Shown here one piece after another: positions 11,201-24,389 of a stretch of 64,000 nucleotides of DNA; position 1 is the stretch's first letter; the number at the start of each line of letters is the position of its first letter. This stretch comes from Austropuccinia psidii. Lineage: Eukaryota; Basidiomycota; Pucciniomycetes; Pucciniales; Sphaerophragmiaceae. The stretch spans positions 1,585,501 through 1,649,500 of the forward strand of contig JALGQZ010000013.1 in assembly GCA_023105745.1 (NCBI GenBank), read 5' to 3'. Below the pieces are notes generated by a model that saw only the letters and a list, made by a program, of their open reading frames with translations, was not told where the DNA came from and made no database searches. The position numbers and the translations under genes were made by a program.

Positions 11201-13271
11201 CGTCCAAGGTTATCAATTCAAATTACTAAGGCAGAAAATTTATTGAAAGATTTCAAAGAAGGATTTTTTATCAAATTTTCAATAATTTGGAAATTAGTAA
11301 TATATTTGGCCTTTCAGCTTTTCTAAAAATATTTTAATGATGTTGGGATATGACTTTCAAATTTGTAGCCAATTTCAAAATCAATTTATCTTACCCCCAG
11401 GTATTTATTGAACCAAAATAAATTGTTTTTAATACATGTACTCATTTCTGAACGAATATTATTACATATTTGTCTACAATATTTTAAACCAATTTCTCAT
11501 TTGTGTCAACCTATTTCCAATAATTTATTGCTTTATATCTTATTTATTGTGACATTATTTCAATATTAAACCAATATTATTGATATAATATTGATATTTT
11601 CAATTTATGTAGGGTTTTTGTCACTATTTTCCCACATTTGTGTAAAGTATAATTCTCTTATTCTCCTATTTTCTTTCCCTTTTTGAATCTTGGGCTCTTT
11701 TTAGTTACTCATTTAATTTTTTTTTTTTTTTCATTTTCATGTCAGTTTTTTCATTGAAAGTGATTTTTGTTCGATTTATTTTGAATTGGAATTTCTTTGA
11801 TTTTTTCATCTGGCAAATCTTGAATCCAACTTTTTTTTATCTTTCACTTTTTACCATTATTTCTTTTATTTTTTGTTAATTTTTGCCTCATTAATTTCAT
11901 TAAATTTTTACTTTCACTTTAGTAATTTCATTTTAATGTTGATTTTATTTTAATTTTGATTTTTTTAAGAAAATTATGTTTTTTGGATTGTTGTTTTTGT
12001 TATTTTTTTTTTTCGAAACTTGACTTTTTTTGAATCTAATTTTTTAATTTTGAATTTATTTCTGATGAAAATTCAAATTTAATTTTTTTTGCAGTATTTA
12101 TTTGGTTATTTGTTTTTATGGAAGAAAGAAGAAAGAAGAATTGTGAAGACTTCAATATTTCCAAACACTAGAAAATTATTGGAAAGAATTAAAAATGACT
12201 AATTGAAGATGGATAACCAAGTTTTTTTTTAAACACTCCAAAGAATTCAAAAAAATTCACAATGTAAATTTAAGAAGAAATTCAAATTACAAAAGAATGA
12301 AAAAACACAAAAAAAATCTAGTAAAATGGGTAATATTAGAAATTCAGGAATTCCAAATTTGAAAACAAAATGAAGAAAAAAATAAAAAAAAATCTATGAA
12401 CAGATCAAATTCAAAATAGAATCATGTCAAAATTAAATTTAACAGAAGCTAAAAAAGATAGATCAATTGAATTATAAAAAATGAAAAGAAAAATTTTCTT
12501 AAAATACTAACAAAAAATGATAGAATACAAAATATATAAATATATCACAGGAAAAGAAAGAATTTAGAAAAATTTAAATCAAGTTCTGAAAAATGAAAAA
12601 TGAGAAAAAATTGGAGACAAAAACTGGCTAATTTATCATCATTACAAAAAAATTGTTGTAAACATCTACAAAAACCCCAAAAAATAAGAAAAAATTCAAG
12701 TTCCAAAAAAACAGTCAAAAGTAAAGCAAAAATTGAAAATTTAAGAAAGGATAGTTTTCCTTTTGGTAAAGCTTCCACAAATCGATCATTTGCACTTTCT
12801 TCAGGGGAAATTTAATAATAAATAAGATTTCAACTACTAAGAAAAACTCAATAGAAAAAATTAACATCTATGGACATAAATAGCTGACCTTAAAGATAAA
12901 TAAGATTGAACGAAAATTTTAACTGGAAAAATTGAGAACTTCCATTTTTGCAAGCTTACATATTAGGAATTAGGGATAAAATGGATTTATGGTGAATTAT
13001 TATGTACTATTAAAAAGAACATAAAACAATATGGCAAAAAATGGGTTAATTATCATGTGTACCATTTTACTTAATTGAAAGAACAAATAGACTCAAAAAC
13101 AAGGAATGTTAAATTAGAAAAGAAATTTTTTAATGATCATTTTTCAATAAATTTGAAAAAATCTTATGAATTTGTAATAATATGCAGTTATGAATATTTT
13201 AATGATCAAAATAGAGGTGCAAATGTTTGAAAGTATGAATAATCCACCTGAGTTACAAAAATCAATTACTA
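8275..13271. other. AT-rich, gene-poor DNA
   Basis: No gene is supported. The longest frame, 113 codons on the minus strand at 10,650-10,991, has no family signature that I can identify, although ISLSD and TSK-P motifs recur in the frame at 13,272-13,568. A strong strand asymmetry sits at 11,640-12,780: the plus strand is T-rich up to about 12,110 and A-rich from about 12,120. Frames near 12,545-12,815 are products of that low complexity. Ancient transposon remains are likely but not identifiable by eye. Confidence 0.4.
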
Positions 13272-13568
13272 TTAACTAAGAGTCAAATAATTCTGGAAAC
13301 AATGTTTTAAGCATAAATATATGGGATATTCATGATTAATATGAAAAAAAGGTATGTCTTTATCAAGAAAATCTCTCATACTTAGGTCATACCTTTGCAA
13401 AGGGACTTTTGAAGTGGGTTCACTCTTTAAATCGGAAAGCGAAATAGAATTCATGTGAATATTCCCCACAAATATTAATGAGAGAAGCTCTTTTTTATTT
13501 GGTAAAGGAGTTTTAACAGCCTCTTCAATTAATGAATATTGGGTTGTTATATATGAGGAGACAAACAC
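13272..13568 (-). pseudogene. Possible relic of a retrotransposon aspartic protease
   Basis: A 98-codon minus-strand frame contains the order SISLSDLKSEPTSKVPLQRY, then a Leu/Asp-rich stretch ending in IPFFHINHE. This fits the spacing of a Gypsy retropepsin core, in which an [L/V]-D-S-G-A-[T/S]-S-x-[F/V] segment is followed by RY-L and a hydrophobic block. The catalytic Asp-Ser-Gly is not preserved here; the aligned position reads Lys-Ser-Glu. The reading is inferred from pattern only, and chance resemblance in AT-rich DNA is possible. Confidence 0.25.
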
Positions 13569-14099
13569 AGATCATGGAAAATTCCTAATCTTCTACTTTA
13601 ATTGAGAAACATTGTGAATTTCAAAAGCTGCGGCTGAAAGTATTTGAATAAAGATTTCAAAGTTAGAACCAAGGTTGATACTCAGGTTAAAAGAAGGTTG
13701 GACCTGGATTGGACCTGCTACTCCTTCTAGCAGCCGTGGGTTTTTTTAATGGTGAATATTATTTAATATTTGCTCAAACTATTTGAGTTCCTCTTTTTTT
13801 TTATTTATGGCTATTAAACATTTAAAATTATTAGAAATAAAAAAAATGTATTAAATTCCATGAATGTTTGTAATCACACACATGAAGGATATTGATTTCA
13901 AATTAACTTTCAAAGAGATATTAATCTTTCTAATTCTGGAAATTTCATACCTTAAATACTTTATAAATTACTAAGAAAAACCACATTGTGGGATTTGACA
14001 CAAGAAGGGCTGTAAACGCTTTTTTTTTGATTCAGGAAACTTTTGAAGCATCACCTCAAGGTTTTCATGATATAATATAATCTTGAAAACTCCCTGCTT

Positions 14100-15704
14100 T
14101 CTTATGGTGATTATTGATTCAATATAGCACATTGAATACATTGAAAAACAGGCAAGGTGGTATGAAATTTCCAAAAGATAGCTCTATGGGTTTTTTGTGC
14201 TTGAGGACCATGTAAAATCATGAAAATGAGTCCTATTCATTCTTTCAAACAATCAAATACCATTTCCATTACGTTATATAGACCATTTCATGGGTATGAT
14301 ACATTCAAAACATTTTAAAAACACAAAAGAATGAAGAATGGTCCAAAACTATGTTTATAGGATTTTTTTTCTTGGAGAAACTATGCAAGCTCAGTGTTTG
14401 GTATTTTATTGATATCTTCAAAATACACTTCTGCCTCATTTTAATGATTTATTGGTCATAACACATGTAAAAAAGTGAAAAACAAATGAAATGGCACAAA
14501 AAAATAAAACAAACTTTATATACCTCATTTTGTCTGGAAGACCCTTTTCAAACATAAAAATAAGAGTTTCTGATTTTATCTCAGCTTTAGAAAACCTCCT
14601 CCTTCCTTCATGAATCATTTGATTGCTATAGCCAATTTATCACATTGAAGAACACACAAAATGACCACAAATATCTTTGGGAATCTTCACGAGTGGATAT
14701 CAAGATGGGATGAAAAAGATCCTTATGCATCCCTGCTTCTGCAAAATGCCCCCCAACTTTCTGTGACAATCAGAAGAAGTGGTAGTTGGGGGGGGAAGAA
14801 TTGGATTTCACATATGGAAGTATTTTCATCTTTTGCTAGTCAAAACACAATTTGATTTCTTTAAAATGTCTATCAATTATTTTTAAATTCTTACAAGTGA
14901 CTGTTTTGATAGATTCATTGGTAGCTGTAGAGCTATTGGATGAAAGGAGGTCATCTCCAGAAAAAGATGATTAATCCTTTGGGTCATTATTTTCTGATTC
15001 TGCCAATTGCATGTATAAATTTCACAAAATGTGGTGGGGTTTACAGGAGCTACTGGGTTTCTATGGTTTCTACATGTAGCTACCCAAAGCCTCTCGATGC
15101 ATCCCACACCCAACCTGTTTTGGGTTTACCTACACTGGTGCATGTGGTGTGGGTGCAAGAAAAGGTGTGTAATACAGCTGTTTACCACCCCTTTTGTGGA
15201 TTCTTTAAAAGATATTTTTTATCTTGAAGAAAAGTTCAATTTTCAGGATCAAGGTTTGTGATTTTGTGATTTTCTAAAAGAAAGTTTGTTGCTTTTTTTT
15301 ACCATTTTGATGGATATAGAGCATTTGAAATAAGGAAAATAATGAAAAAGATGGTGAAAAAGAGTGAGGAAAATAGCTCTCAAAGCTATGTTTTTCCTTG
15401 TAAAGAACTGGTAATCATGAATATGAGGGGCCTTTAGAGATTCATTTGTGACCATTTTTGACATTTTGTATATTTTCAATTCTCTACACATATTGTAGCC
15501 ATTAAATGATTAAAATGAGACAGAAATAAAGACATAAAATCTCCTTTCGATGAGAAAGTGTAGAAATAAATCTAAAAAAAGTCTATGAAGCTTATTTTTG
15601 GCAATCGCATACCTTTTGGCACGTTTTTCAATTTGTAATAAAAACACCCGGAGAAAGTTTATTTTTTTTTGAAATGATCATATAATATCAGGCACCCTCA
15701 TGAT
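14100..15704. repeat. Degenerate ~170-bp satellite-like repeat, orientation flips inside
   Basis: Minus-strand units occur near 14,118, 14,281, 14,446 and 14,620, spaced about 165-175 bp. Each carries the reverse complement of a landmark series: GCCATTT or GACCATT, then TTTTTCA, then ACATGTGTTAT and a GCCATTAAAT-like end. Plus-strand units follow near 15,440 (CATATTGTAGCCATTAAATG) and 15,600 (TTTTGGCACGTTTTTCAAT). Identity between units is low. Frames here (13,971-15,491) are not convincing genes. Element 1 is inserted at the right end. Confidence 0.5.
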
Positions 15705-17730
15705 TGTAAGGTTTGACTATGAAACAATAAGTAAAAATTACTAATTTATTACTTATTGTACTCTGAATGTCCTTATAATTGAAATAAATAAGATTAAAAT
15801 AATAATAATAATAAAGAAATATTATTATTATGGCGTAAAAATATTATATTATTAAATAGATATAATAATATAATTAATATTATATGAAATTATAATATTG
15901 TAAATAATATATTAATATAAAATAATTAATATATTATAAAGCTCTTTATTATTGTTACCAACAAATAATAAAGGCGTAAAAAAACTGTTTTTTATAAATA
16001 AAAAACAATTAATAACAATAATATTCCATATATTCAAGTTATATATTAATATAAATACTATTTATATTAATTAAGAATTATTAAGAGTAATAATAAGAGA
16101 GAAATTATTATAATAAGATGAAATAACCTACTTTTAACTCTTAAAATAATAATTTTGAGATATTTTACGCCAAAAGAATATAATACAACTTTTTCAAATT
16201 GTATTTACAATAAAAAATAAAGAAAATTACTAAATTTCTTGATTTTACGTAGAAATGAGTTTATAGAGAGATTTATGACAAAAACAATTAAAGAATTGAT
16301 TTAATCACGTAAAAATAGTGATTAATATTAAGATGGTCTTTGGTCTTTAATAATATAAGAGTTTTATATATAAAGAATAAAGAAATTACCTTTTATTTAA
16401 TTGATTTAATGTTTTTGATGCATCTGAGGGGGAAATAGAGTAAAAAGAGCTCTATTTATAGTAAATACCTCCCTCCTAGAGTCCAACAGGCTTCTAGTAG
16501 ACGTGTACTGATTATATCCACTGGAATTGATCAATAATTTGAGGTTTGGAGATGATTACATCATTATCAAACCATATTACATCATTATTACACCATTATT
16601 TAGAGTTATCACTATAACTCTAAAGTTGATGACATCAGAGGCTTGGCAGAACCCCAAATTTCGTGGATTTTATTAGTTTTAATCATAAACTAATAGTATT
16701 CACCAATTTTATCACTATTAAGACTGTTAAACTTAAATTAAGGTTACAGTGTGTGATCATAACTGCTCAAATTAAGCTCAAACTTTGATCCTCAATAACT
16801 TTTAAGATTTACACGCTACAACAATTCAGAGAGTGAGTTCTGACAGCCTGGCATAACCTTATTATGCTTCCAAGAGCCTTTTATTACATCATCAAAACTC
16901 TAATTTTGATGATTTTTCTTGTAACTCATTGTTTCTGTCGAAATTCAATATTTAAAACTTCAAACCTTGATTTCAGGGGGTTATACCCTGAATTTAATAA
17001 TAAAAATTACATCATTCTTCACGAATGAACTAGTAGAATCCAACTGTATACTTTTTTGTAAGTTTGGAACACTTTCACAACAAAGTGGTCAACAGCTCTG
17101 TTGATTTTTATCAATATTTCATCATAGGTTTTAACCTTGTTTATAATTTGTAAAATGAAGTTCATATCTGTGTTCTTACAGTAATTTCGTGGTGACTTTA
17201 TTTTTGGTTCATCATTCTATCATGTATAGTTTAGAAGATATTAGCTATGATCCTTGAATATATGCGTTGACCAAAAAAGTGCATATATTCAGGTTAATTC
17301 CTTAAGTATTGACATTGGAAATTAGCTTATTAATTTTTTTATGTGTGGATTTTCATGGGGAATCCACTGGTACAATTTATTCCCCATGTTGCTTCATTAG
17401 TTCTTGAGATAAATAAGGTTTTATAGTTTTTATAAGGTATTATACCTTATAATTCCTTAAATATTGACTTTACAGATATGCCCTAAAAATGGTATATGTG
17501 TATTTTTCCATGGGGAATCCAATGGTATGATTTATTTTACATGTTGATTCATTGGTCTTTAAGTTAAACCAACTTTTGTACCAATTTATGGTATTTTTTG
17601 TATATTTAAGTAATTATTCTTAATGTATAATTATTCTAAGTAATTTTAATATAATTATATTCAAGGTATAATTATTCTGAGTCTTTTTTGTGACCTTATT
17701 GGGTATGTGGTCATATCTCAAAGGCTCACA
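15705..17730 (-). repeat. 3' LTR of element 1
   Basis: 2,026 bp. In element sense it starts TGTGAGCCTTTGAGATAT and ends CAAACCTTACA. It matches the 5' LTR along its whole length with scattered substitutions and few indels. A TATA box in element sense lies at 16,452-16,460 (TATAAATAG). Confidence 0.95.
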
Positions 17731-17748
17731 TTCCCTACCACCAAAAAA
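17731..17748 (-). promoter_or_regulatory. Polypurine tract of element 1
   Basis: In element sense the last bases before the 3' LTR read TTTTTTGGTGGTAGGGAA. A T run followed by a purine-rich stretch directly abutting TGTGAG is the expected site for plus-strand DNA priming. Two T residues interrupt the purine run. Confidence 0.7.
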
Positions 17749-17848
17749 GATTGTACCACAATCTGATGTGTGTGATTAGGGTATCATCCACTGTCCTACC
17801 TCTTCATTAGACTTTGTCAGTCTTGAAGCTCAATAATGCTTAACTTTT

Positions 17849-20800
17849 CTATTTTTCAGGCTTTCTTTCATGTCTGAACCTTCTTAGTAGTTTATCAGCA
17901 TTTGTTATATCTTTCTCAAGTAGCCATTCATCTTCTTGAGTTGGATTTCTATACCTTACAAGGTATTCCCTTTCTTTTTTGTTTCTTGTCCTTCTTTCTT
18001 TAAGGACTTTTACTATTTTCTTTTCTTCTCCTTCTTCCAAGGGGGGAATTTCAAGTGGGGGTTTATTTCTTAGTGGAAATAACTCCTTGTCACTTGAACT
18101 GTAAGGTTTTATTAGACTTACAGGGAAAGTTGGGTGTTTGTTCATCAGTTCACCTGTGAGTTCTAATTGCACAGCATTGGGTCCATGAAGTGCTTTTATC
18201 ATAAATGGTCCTGCAAAGGAATCTTTCAATTTCTTTGGGCCTTTTATGTTATTGAAATTAAGGGTTGATACTAAAACCAAGTCTCCTATTTTGAAATCAG
18301 GTGGCTTATGACTTTTATCCCATCTTTCTTTTGCATATTTAAAAGAATCTTGCATGCATCTGTTTGCATGGTGTCTTGCTTTGTCAAGCATTATCTTGAA
18401 ACTGCTTGCTGTTGGATGTATATCCACTAAGTCCTTTTTGAGGGTATCATAAGGAAGTCTTGGATTCCAACCTTTCTCTAGCATTGCTGGTGTTTTGCCA
18501 GTAGAAGAATGGATTGATGTCTTATATGCCAGTTCAAGTGCTGGTATTAGTGTACACCAATCATGGGTAAAACCATCAGAATCTTTGAATTCTAGCCCAT
18601 AAGCACAGAATCTTCTGATCATATCCTCTAGGGTCTGTATCATTTTTTCTGCTAGACCATCAGTTTGAGGATGATAAGCTGTTGAGAATGATAATTTTGT
18701 CCCAAACAAGTTATGGAGATTTGTCCATAATGCTGAAATGAACTTTGGGTCTCTGTCACTTATAATATTTTGGAATAAGCCTGTGTGGCTAATGACTTTA
18801 TTCCATATCATTATGGCTGTATCCATAGCTGTGTCATTTTAATGACATGGTAAGAACATGGGAGTTTTACTGTACCTGTCAACTAACACTAGGCATGCAT
18901 TATAACTCCTGTCTCCTCCTGGAGGTAAGGCTGTTACCCAATCCATATGAACTATTTCCCATGGGGATTTTGGTTCTTGGATTTGGATCATCATTCCAAA
19001 TTTCTTTCCTGTGGCTCTGTTGGCTTTTTGACATCTGTCACAGGTTTGGCAGTACTCTGCAACATCTTTCTTCCAATTTGGCCACCAAGAGCAGGTTTTC
19101 ACCCTCTCTAGTGTCCTATCTTCTGAGAGATGTCCAGATGCAACACTGTCATGACACTCATGTAAAATAGTGTTTATTAGTGTTCTGTCTGTTAAGGCCA
19201 TAACACATGTGTGTTTTGTTCTATGGTAAAGGATTCCATCAAGGAGGTGAAATCTTCCTTCATCATATGCCTTTTTCCATATTTCATCTAGTTTTGATGA
19301 AAGTGATGGATTTTTGCAGTCTTTCATTAGAAGTTGGCTTAAGATATGGCAATTTTTGTCTGTCTTATAGCTTTCTTTAACTTGTTTAAAGAATTCTGTG
19401 CCAATGTCTGTAACACATATTCCTTCTATATGGTGCTCTTCTTGTGGTACCCATGCTGGATTGTCAGGGGTATTTGCTAGAGCCCATCTGCTAAGACCAT
19501 CTGCATTTTTATGAATATTTCCAGATTTATGAACAATAGTCATATTTCCTCTATATTATTGGATAGCAATTTGCCATCTCAGCATATGTCTATTTGGAGT
19601 CTTCATATTTAATAGTTATTTCACAGCATTACAGTCTGTGATTACATCAAATACTGTGCCATCCAAATAATAATGCAGTTTTTCTAAAGCCCACACTAGG
19701 CATAAGCATTCCATTTGGCTTGCTCCATACCTTGCTTCTGTTGGCTTTATCTGCCTTGAAATGAAACAAATTGGTCCTTCCACTGGTTTATCATTGATAA
19801 TTTGTGTTTGGTGAAGTGCAGCACCTAGTCCTTCTCCACAAGCATCAATGTACAGTTTGAAGGGTAGTTTCCAATCTGGCATCAGAAGAAATGGGGCATT
19901 TGTTAAGGAATTTTTCAATTCTTCATATGCCTTGACTCTTTCTTCTGTCATCTCATAGACTGTTTGTTGGTCACATAGCTTATACAAGGATTTAGCAATC
20001 TTTGCAAAGTCCTTTATATGCTGTCTATAGTAACCAGCAAATCCTAGAAATGATTGCAATTTTTTTTTGGTTTGAGGCATTGGTTTAAGTAGTACTGCTG
20101 CTACTTTATTTTTGTCTATGCCTAGACTAAGGCCAGATACTACATGTCCTAGTGCCGTTAATTCACTATATGCAAAATGACATTTTTTCAAGGAAATTTT
20201 CATATTCACTTGGACTATTTTTTTTAGTACCCTTTCTAGTCTTGTAAGGTGATTTTCCCAAGTTTCTGAGCAAACTATGATATCATCAATATAGATAATC
20301 AACCATCCTTCTGATAATTCCTCAGGGAATATGGTATTCATCATTCTTTGATAATGGGAAGGTGCATTTTTTATTCCAAATGGCATTCTTAAGTATTCAA
20401 AAATTCCACAATGGACTATTATTCTTAGTAGTTTCTTGGAATTGTCTGTTAAGACATTTTGATGAAAACCCTTAAGAGCATCCATAGCTGTGATGAACTT
20501 AGCTTGTGACAATTGGGTCAATGTCTCATGGATTCTGGGTATTGGATATCTGTCTGGAATGGTATAGGTATTCAGGGCTCTGAAGTCTCCTACCATCCTT
20601 GATTTTCCATTATGCCAAGTTATAATGACAGGTGTAGTAACTTCTACTTGTTCATTATGTCCAACCTTTCTTAATACTCCAAGGTCCATTAATTCTTTAA
20701 TGTGCACCTCTAAGGCTTCTCTAGCTCTTGGACTGGCTGGATAAGCAGGTCTTCTTAATAAAGGTGGGTAAGGTTTTTCTACATTAAGAATTATATCCAC

Positions 20801-23647
20801 TTCATGTCCAATTATGGCACCTAGTGGCTCTTTGTCAGTTGCAAAGGCATTTTTATACTTAAATAAGAGGTCAATCAATTTCTCTTTCATTTTTTCTGTT
20901 AATTCTTGATTGAATTTTGCCTCTTTGAGTTGTTCAGATATAAGAAGTTCCTTTTCTGGAATTTTTTCTTCATTCTTAATAACTGTGATTTGTTTTTTGT
21001 TATTTAAGAATTCAAACTTTTGTCTTTTGTTATCTCCTATGGTAAAATATCTATCCTTTTGGTTGGAGATATCTATACCATAGATTGATAAGTAGTCATT
21101 CCCAAGTATGAAATGATTACTAGTACAGTTGTCCATTACTACAAACTCTACTTTAATTCTGACACATTGTGAGGGATGAGGAAAAATTAGTGTTAAATCA
21201 ATTATTCCAAGGGGCTTCATGCTCTCACTTGCACTACTAAATTTGACACCTTGTATTGGCATAAGATTTTCTTGCCAGTCTGGGACAATGGTTTTTAAAT
21301 AACTTTTGCCAACACAAGTGCAATATGCTCCTGTATCCAAGTTAACCTTTCCTTCTTGGTTATCAACCATAACAATACTTATACTTGATTTTCCAGCTGT
21401 ATATCCCATTCCTCTTGCAGGTTTGGTTCTATACATTTTGGCATCTTGTATGTTTGTCAGATTTGTGTCAGATGTTCCAACTTGTGGCAAGTTTGAATTA
21501 ACATCCAGTACTTCATAGATTATATCAATATTATTAATTTGTGCATTAATTATATTGATTTCATCACTTTCAGAGCTTTCTGACTCTTCTGTCTCTTTTT
21601 CAGAGTCAGATTCCTCTTCTTTGTCATTGTGGTTTTCTGTTTCCACAATTTCATTAATATTTGCTTTTTTAAGGCAATTATTGGCTAAGTGTCCAATACC
21701 TCCACATTTATGGCATTTTCTTTGCTCATTATTGTTGGATGTATTGGGCTTAAAGGATTCTTTTGATTTATCTTTTTTGATAAATGGTTTATTTGGGCTT
21801 TTAATGTCCAATTTTTTCCAAGTCCTGCCAATTTTTGTTCTTGTCACTATATCTTCTAGTGCATTTATATACTCTTCTGTGGAGCATGGCTCTATACACC
21901 TGCTTCTTAGGGCATGTTCTAGTTCCCCTCCACATTTTTTAAGTATTTTCATATGCACCATCTTCTGTGACATTTCTGGGTACAGTGCATTAAGCCTTTC
22001 AACTTGTTTTAAGAACCAAGTTAAAGGTTTATCTTTCTCTGGGTCAAAGAAAGAGTTTTCAAATGCATTTTCTATCTTGTACCTCCAGGCATCATTTGCC
22101 CACTTGGTGATTATTTCTTGTTTCGACCAAGACCAGGTATTTTTACCATTTGTTTGTCTTATGCAATAATACCATCTTTTTGCAGATTTCTCAAACAATG
22201 AATGTAATCTTGCAGTGATTAATTCATCTGGTATGGCATAGTCTTCTTGTAACATGTCAATTGTTTTAATGAATGACATGTGGTCATATTCACCTTCTCC
22301 TGTGAATGTTGGCCATTCCTTCAATTGAGGTGCTTCCTTCATTAAGACTTGGTTATTATCTTGGTGACTCAAGTCTGTTATGAAAGGATTTGTCAATTCC
22401 TCTTTTGTTTTAACAGGGCTTCTTATATGAGAAAATGGTGTTGATAACTTTGGCATATTTAAATTAGCCTCATTAATTTTATCCATTTTTTCTGTAATAA
22501 GCCTTATTTCACTTTGAATATCATCTTTCAGATGCATTCTTGCTTCATCACTTTTTTCCACATGGTCCAAAAGTAATTTTTGGTGTGATGAAGTCTTTTC
22601 TTCAAATTTTTCTACAGAAATACTTAATTTATTTAATTTTTCTGTAAGATTGTCAATACTCACATCATAATTGATTGTCAAAGTTTTGTCTTTGATATCT
22701 TTTATGTATTTATACAATTCTTGTTGTCCTTGTATTAATTTTTGAGTATTGTCAATTAAATTCTTTGGTTTATTATTTTCAACAATAAACTTAATGTTGT
22801 CAATTTCTTTCTTGTTTTGCACAACAATTTTTGTTAAAGAAGATAAATTGTTATTTATTTCTTGTAGTGATAATAAACTATCTTTAATTTCTTTTAGAGG
22901 TAATATACTATTTTTAATTTCTGTTAAAGTATTTACAACATCTTTGGACAAGGTTATTTCTTTGGGAAATGAGGTTGTCTCATTCTTTGCTCTTCCTTGT
23001 CCTTGAATTCCATCAAGGTTCTGGCCATGTTGAAAACATTGTCCATGGCATCCTTTTGGATTCTTGGGATTCTGTAGCTTGGGGAATATGGTTTCTTCCA
23101 ATGCTTTTTCTTGTTCTTCTTCCCTTCTTGGGGAAGTGGGTTGGCTTGGGGCTTGCTGGTAGAAGCTACTGGGGCTTCTTCCTTGGTTGCCTCCCTCTTT
23201 TTGGCATGGTAGTCCTTGATTTTTTTGATTTGAGGTTTAGATGACAGTGGATTCCATCCATTGGAGTATTTCACTATCTCCTCCTCTTTGAGGAACTTTT
23301 TCAGGATGTGCCAGGAGTTCATCACTCCTTGGTGTATTTGAGGCAACATTTCCCAATCTGTGTCCTTGTACACTGTGCAATACTGCTTGTACTGGCTCAT
23401 GTAGATGTCTATTTGAGCCTTCTGAATGTGATTTGTACCTGTTTGAGTTACTCATACTTAGTTCTAATTCAGGCTCAGATATCATGGGCATTTCTGGGAC
23501 TTGCCTTTGGGATAAGGCACTTCCTTGTGTGGATTCTGTTCCACTGGGGATATTTCCCTTTCTTTTCCCTTTTGAGGGATCAATTCTACCTCTGAGTCCA
23601 GCTCCATCTGATTGGATGGAGTATTGGGAACCTCTTCTGGTAGTCAT
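17849..23647 (-). pseudogene. Gag-Pol polyprotein of element 1, one frame with four premature stops
   Basis: Read from the ATG at 23,647, a single frame of 1,932 codons runs to 17,849 without frameshift. It is broken at 23,237-23,239, 19,616-19,618, 19,556-19,558 and 18,839-18,841. Domains in order: Ser/Arg/Gln-rich N-terminus; coiled-coil-like Lys/Glu/Asn region; Gag core; CX2CX4HX4C knuckle ([14 protein letters not shown], near 21,700); acidic spacer; protease with NLDTGAYC (near 21,340); RT with YIDDII (near 20,290); RNase H with [16 protein letters not shown]; integrase zinc finger (HECHDS...TCDRCQ, about 19,020-19,160); integrase core D,D-35-E ([18 protein letters not shown]); chromodomain-like end (EYLVRYRNP...EDEWL). 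The first stop probably replaced Gln (CAA to TAA, C to T); the other three look like transversions, judged against element 2. Gag and Pol share one frame, so no programmed frameshift is needed. Confidence 0.92.
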
Positions 23648-23677
23648 AATTAAAGAATAAGAAAAAATAAAAGTATT

Positions 23678-23935
23678 TTAGAAAAAAATTCTTTTATGGC
23701 AATTTAAAAAGAGGTGCTCACCTTCAGAGTCTTGAATGGTGGGTCCTGGAAAGTCTAATTTCTTAGCTTTCTTTCTTTTGGTGATAACTGGTGTTGGAGA
23801 ACTTTGACAAGTTTCTTCCACCAACCTCTCAACAGTAGCTTGGTTGTCTTCTGTTGGGTTATCTTCAAACACTAAAAAAGACAAATAAATATAAGTCTTT
23901 CTAAAAGAAGTGTTATTTTTGGCAAGATATGGCAA
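23678..23935 (-). CDS. Possible upstream coding exon of element 1 gag
   Basis: An 85-codon frame lies just 5' of the gag ATG. Its middle (EDNPTEDNQATVERLVEE, then SSPTPVITKRKKAKKLDFPG) is compositionally like protein and unlike flanking low-complexity sequence. In element sense it is preceded near 23,873 by CTTTTTTAG, a plausible 3' splice site, and followed at 23,721 by GTGAGC, a plausible donor. I could not find a convincing acceptor that keeps frame with the downstream ATG, so the model is incomplete. Confidence 0.35.
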   Translation of the reverse strand: MPYLAKNNTSFRKTYIYLSFLVFEDNPTEDNQATVERLVEETCQSSPTPVITKRKKAKKLDFPGPTIQDSEGEHLFLNCHKRIFF

Positions 23936-24370
23936 TTTTCCACATAGAAATTGCTTTTATATCTTTAAAAACTTGAAATGAATAAAGAAATGAATAAAAA
24001 GGAATAAAAATCACTTTTTTATTGGTTTTTAGTATTTTTTAATATTTTTTAATATTTTTTATATTTTTTATTTTTATTTTTAAGGAATAAAATAAAAATT
24101 AATATGATTCTTTATAAAATTAAATTATAATAAAAATTATTTTTAATTTATAAATTATCTTTTTTAATCACTAGAGTCACTCAAAGAAAGTTCTTGCAAG
24201 TCTAAGGATGTGAAAAACCACGTGTAAGACAGTACAATTGCTTTCCAAATGCCTCAATACCTTTTAAAATCAATAAAATATAAAATTATTATATAATTTT
24301 ATGATTATAAATATAATTTATTATTGGATAAACCCAAATAGAATATTTTTAAAGGTCTTTTAAGTAAATA
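23936..24370 (-). other. Untranslated leader of element 1
   Basis: This lies between the primer-binding site and the first coding sequence. It is extremely AT-rich, with ATTTTTTAAT and ATTTTTTAT runs near 24,030-24,080. I see no gene in it. Confidence 0.6.
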
Positions 24371-24389
24371 TCACGGCCAGGCCCCCAAA
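24371..24389 (-). promoter_or_regulatory. Primer-binding site of element 1
   Basis: In element sense the 5' LTR ends CCTTACA and is followed by TTTGGGGGCCTGGCCGTGA. The TGG start, complementary to a tRNA CCA end, lies two bases inside. Element 2 has a related sequence at the same place. I could not name the primer tRNA. Confidence 0.65.

Noticed and set aside
12545..12815. Frames of 77 and 71 codons on opposite strands
   Set aside because: Overlapping low-complexity translations of the A-rich arm.
15031..15261. 76-codon and 95-codon plus-strand frames near 15 kb
   Set aside because: Overlapping frames in a locally GC-richer patch with no family signal.
21555..22169. 204-codon plus-strand frame opposite element 1 gag
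   Set aside because: Antisense shadow of the Gag coding strand.
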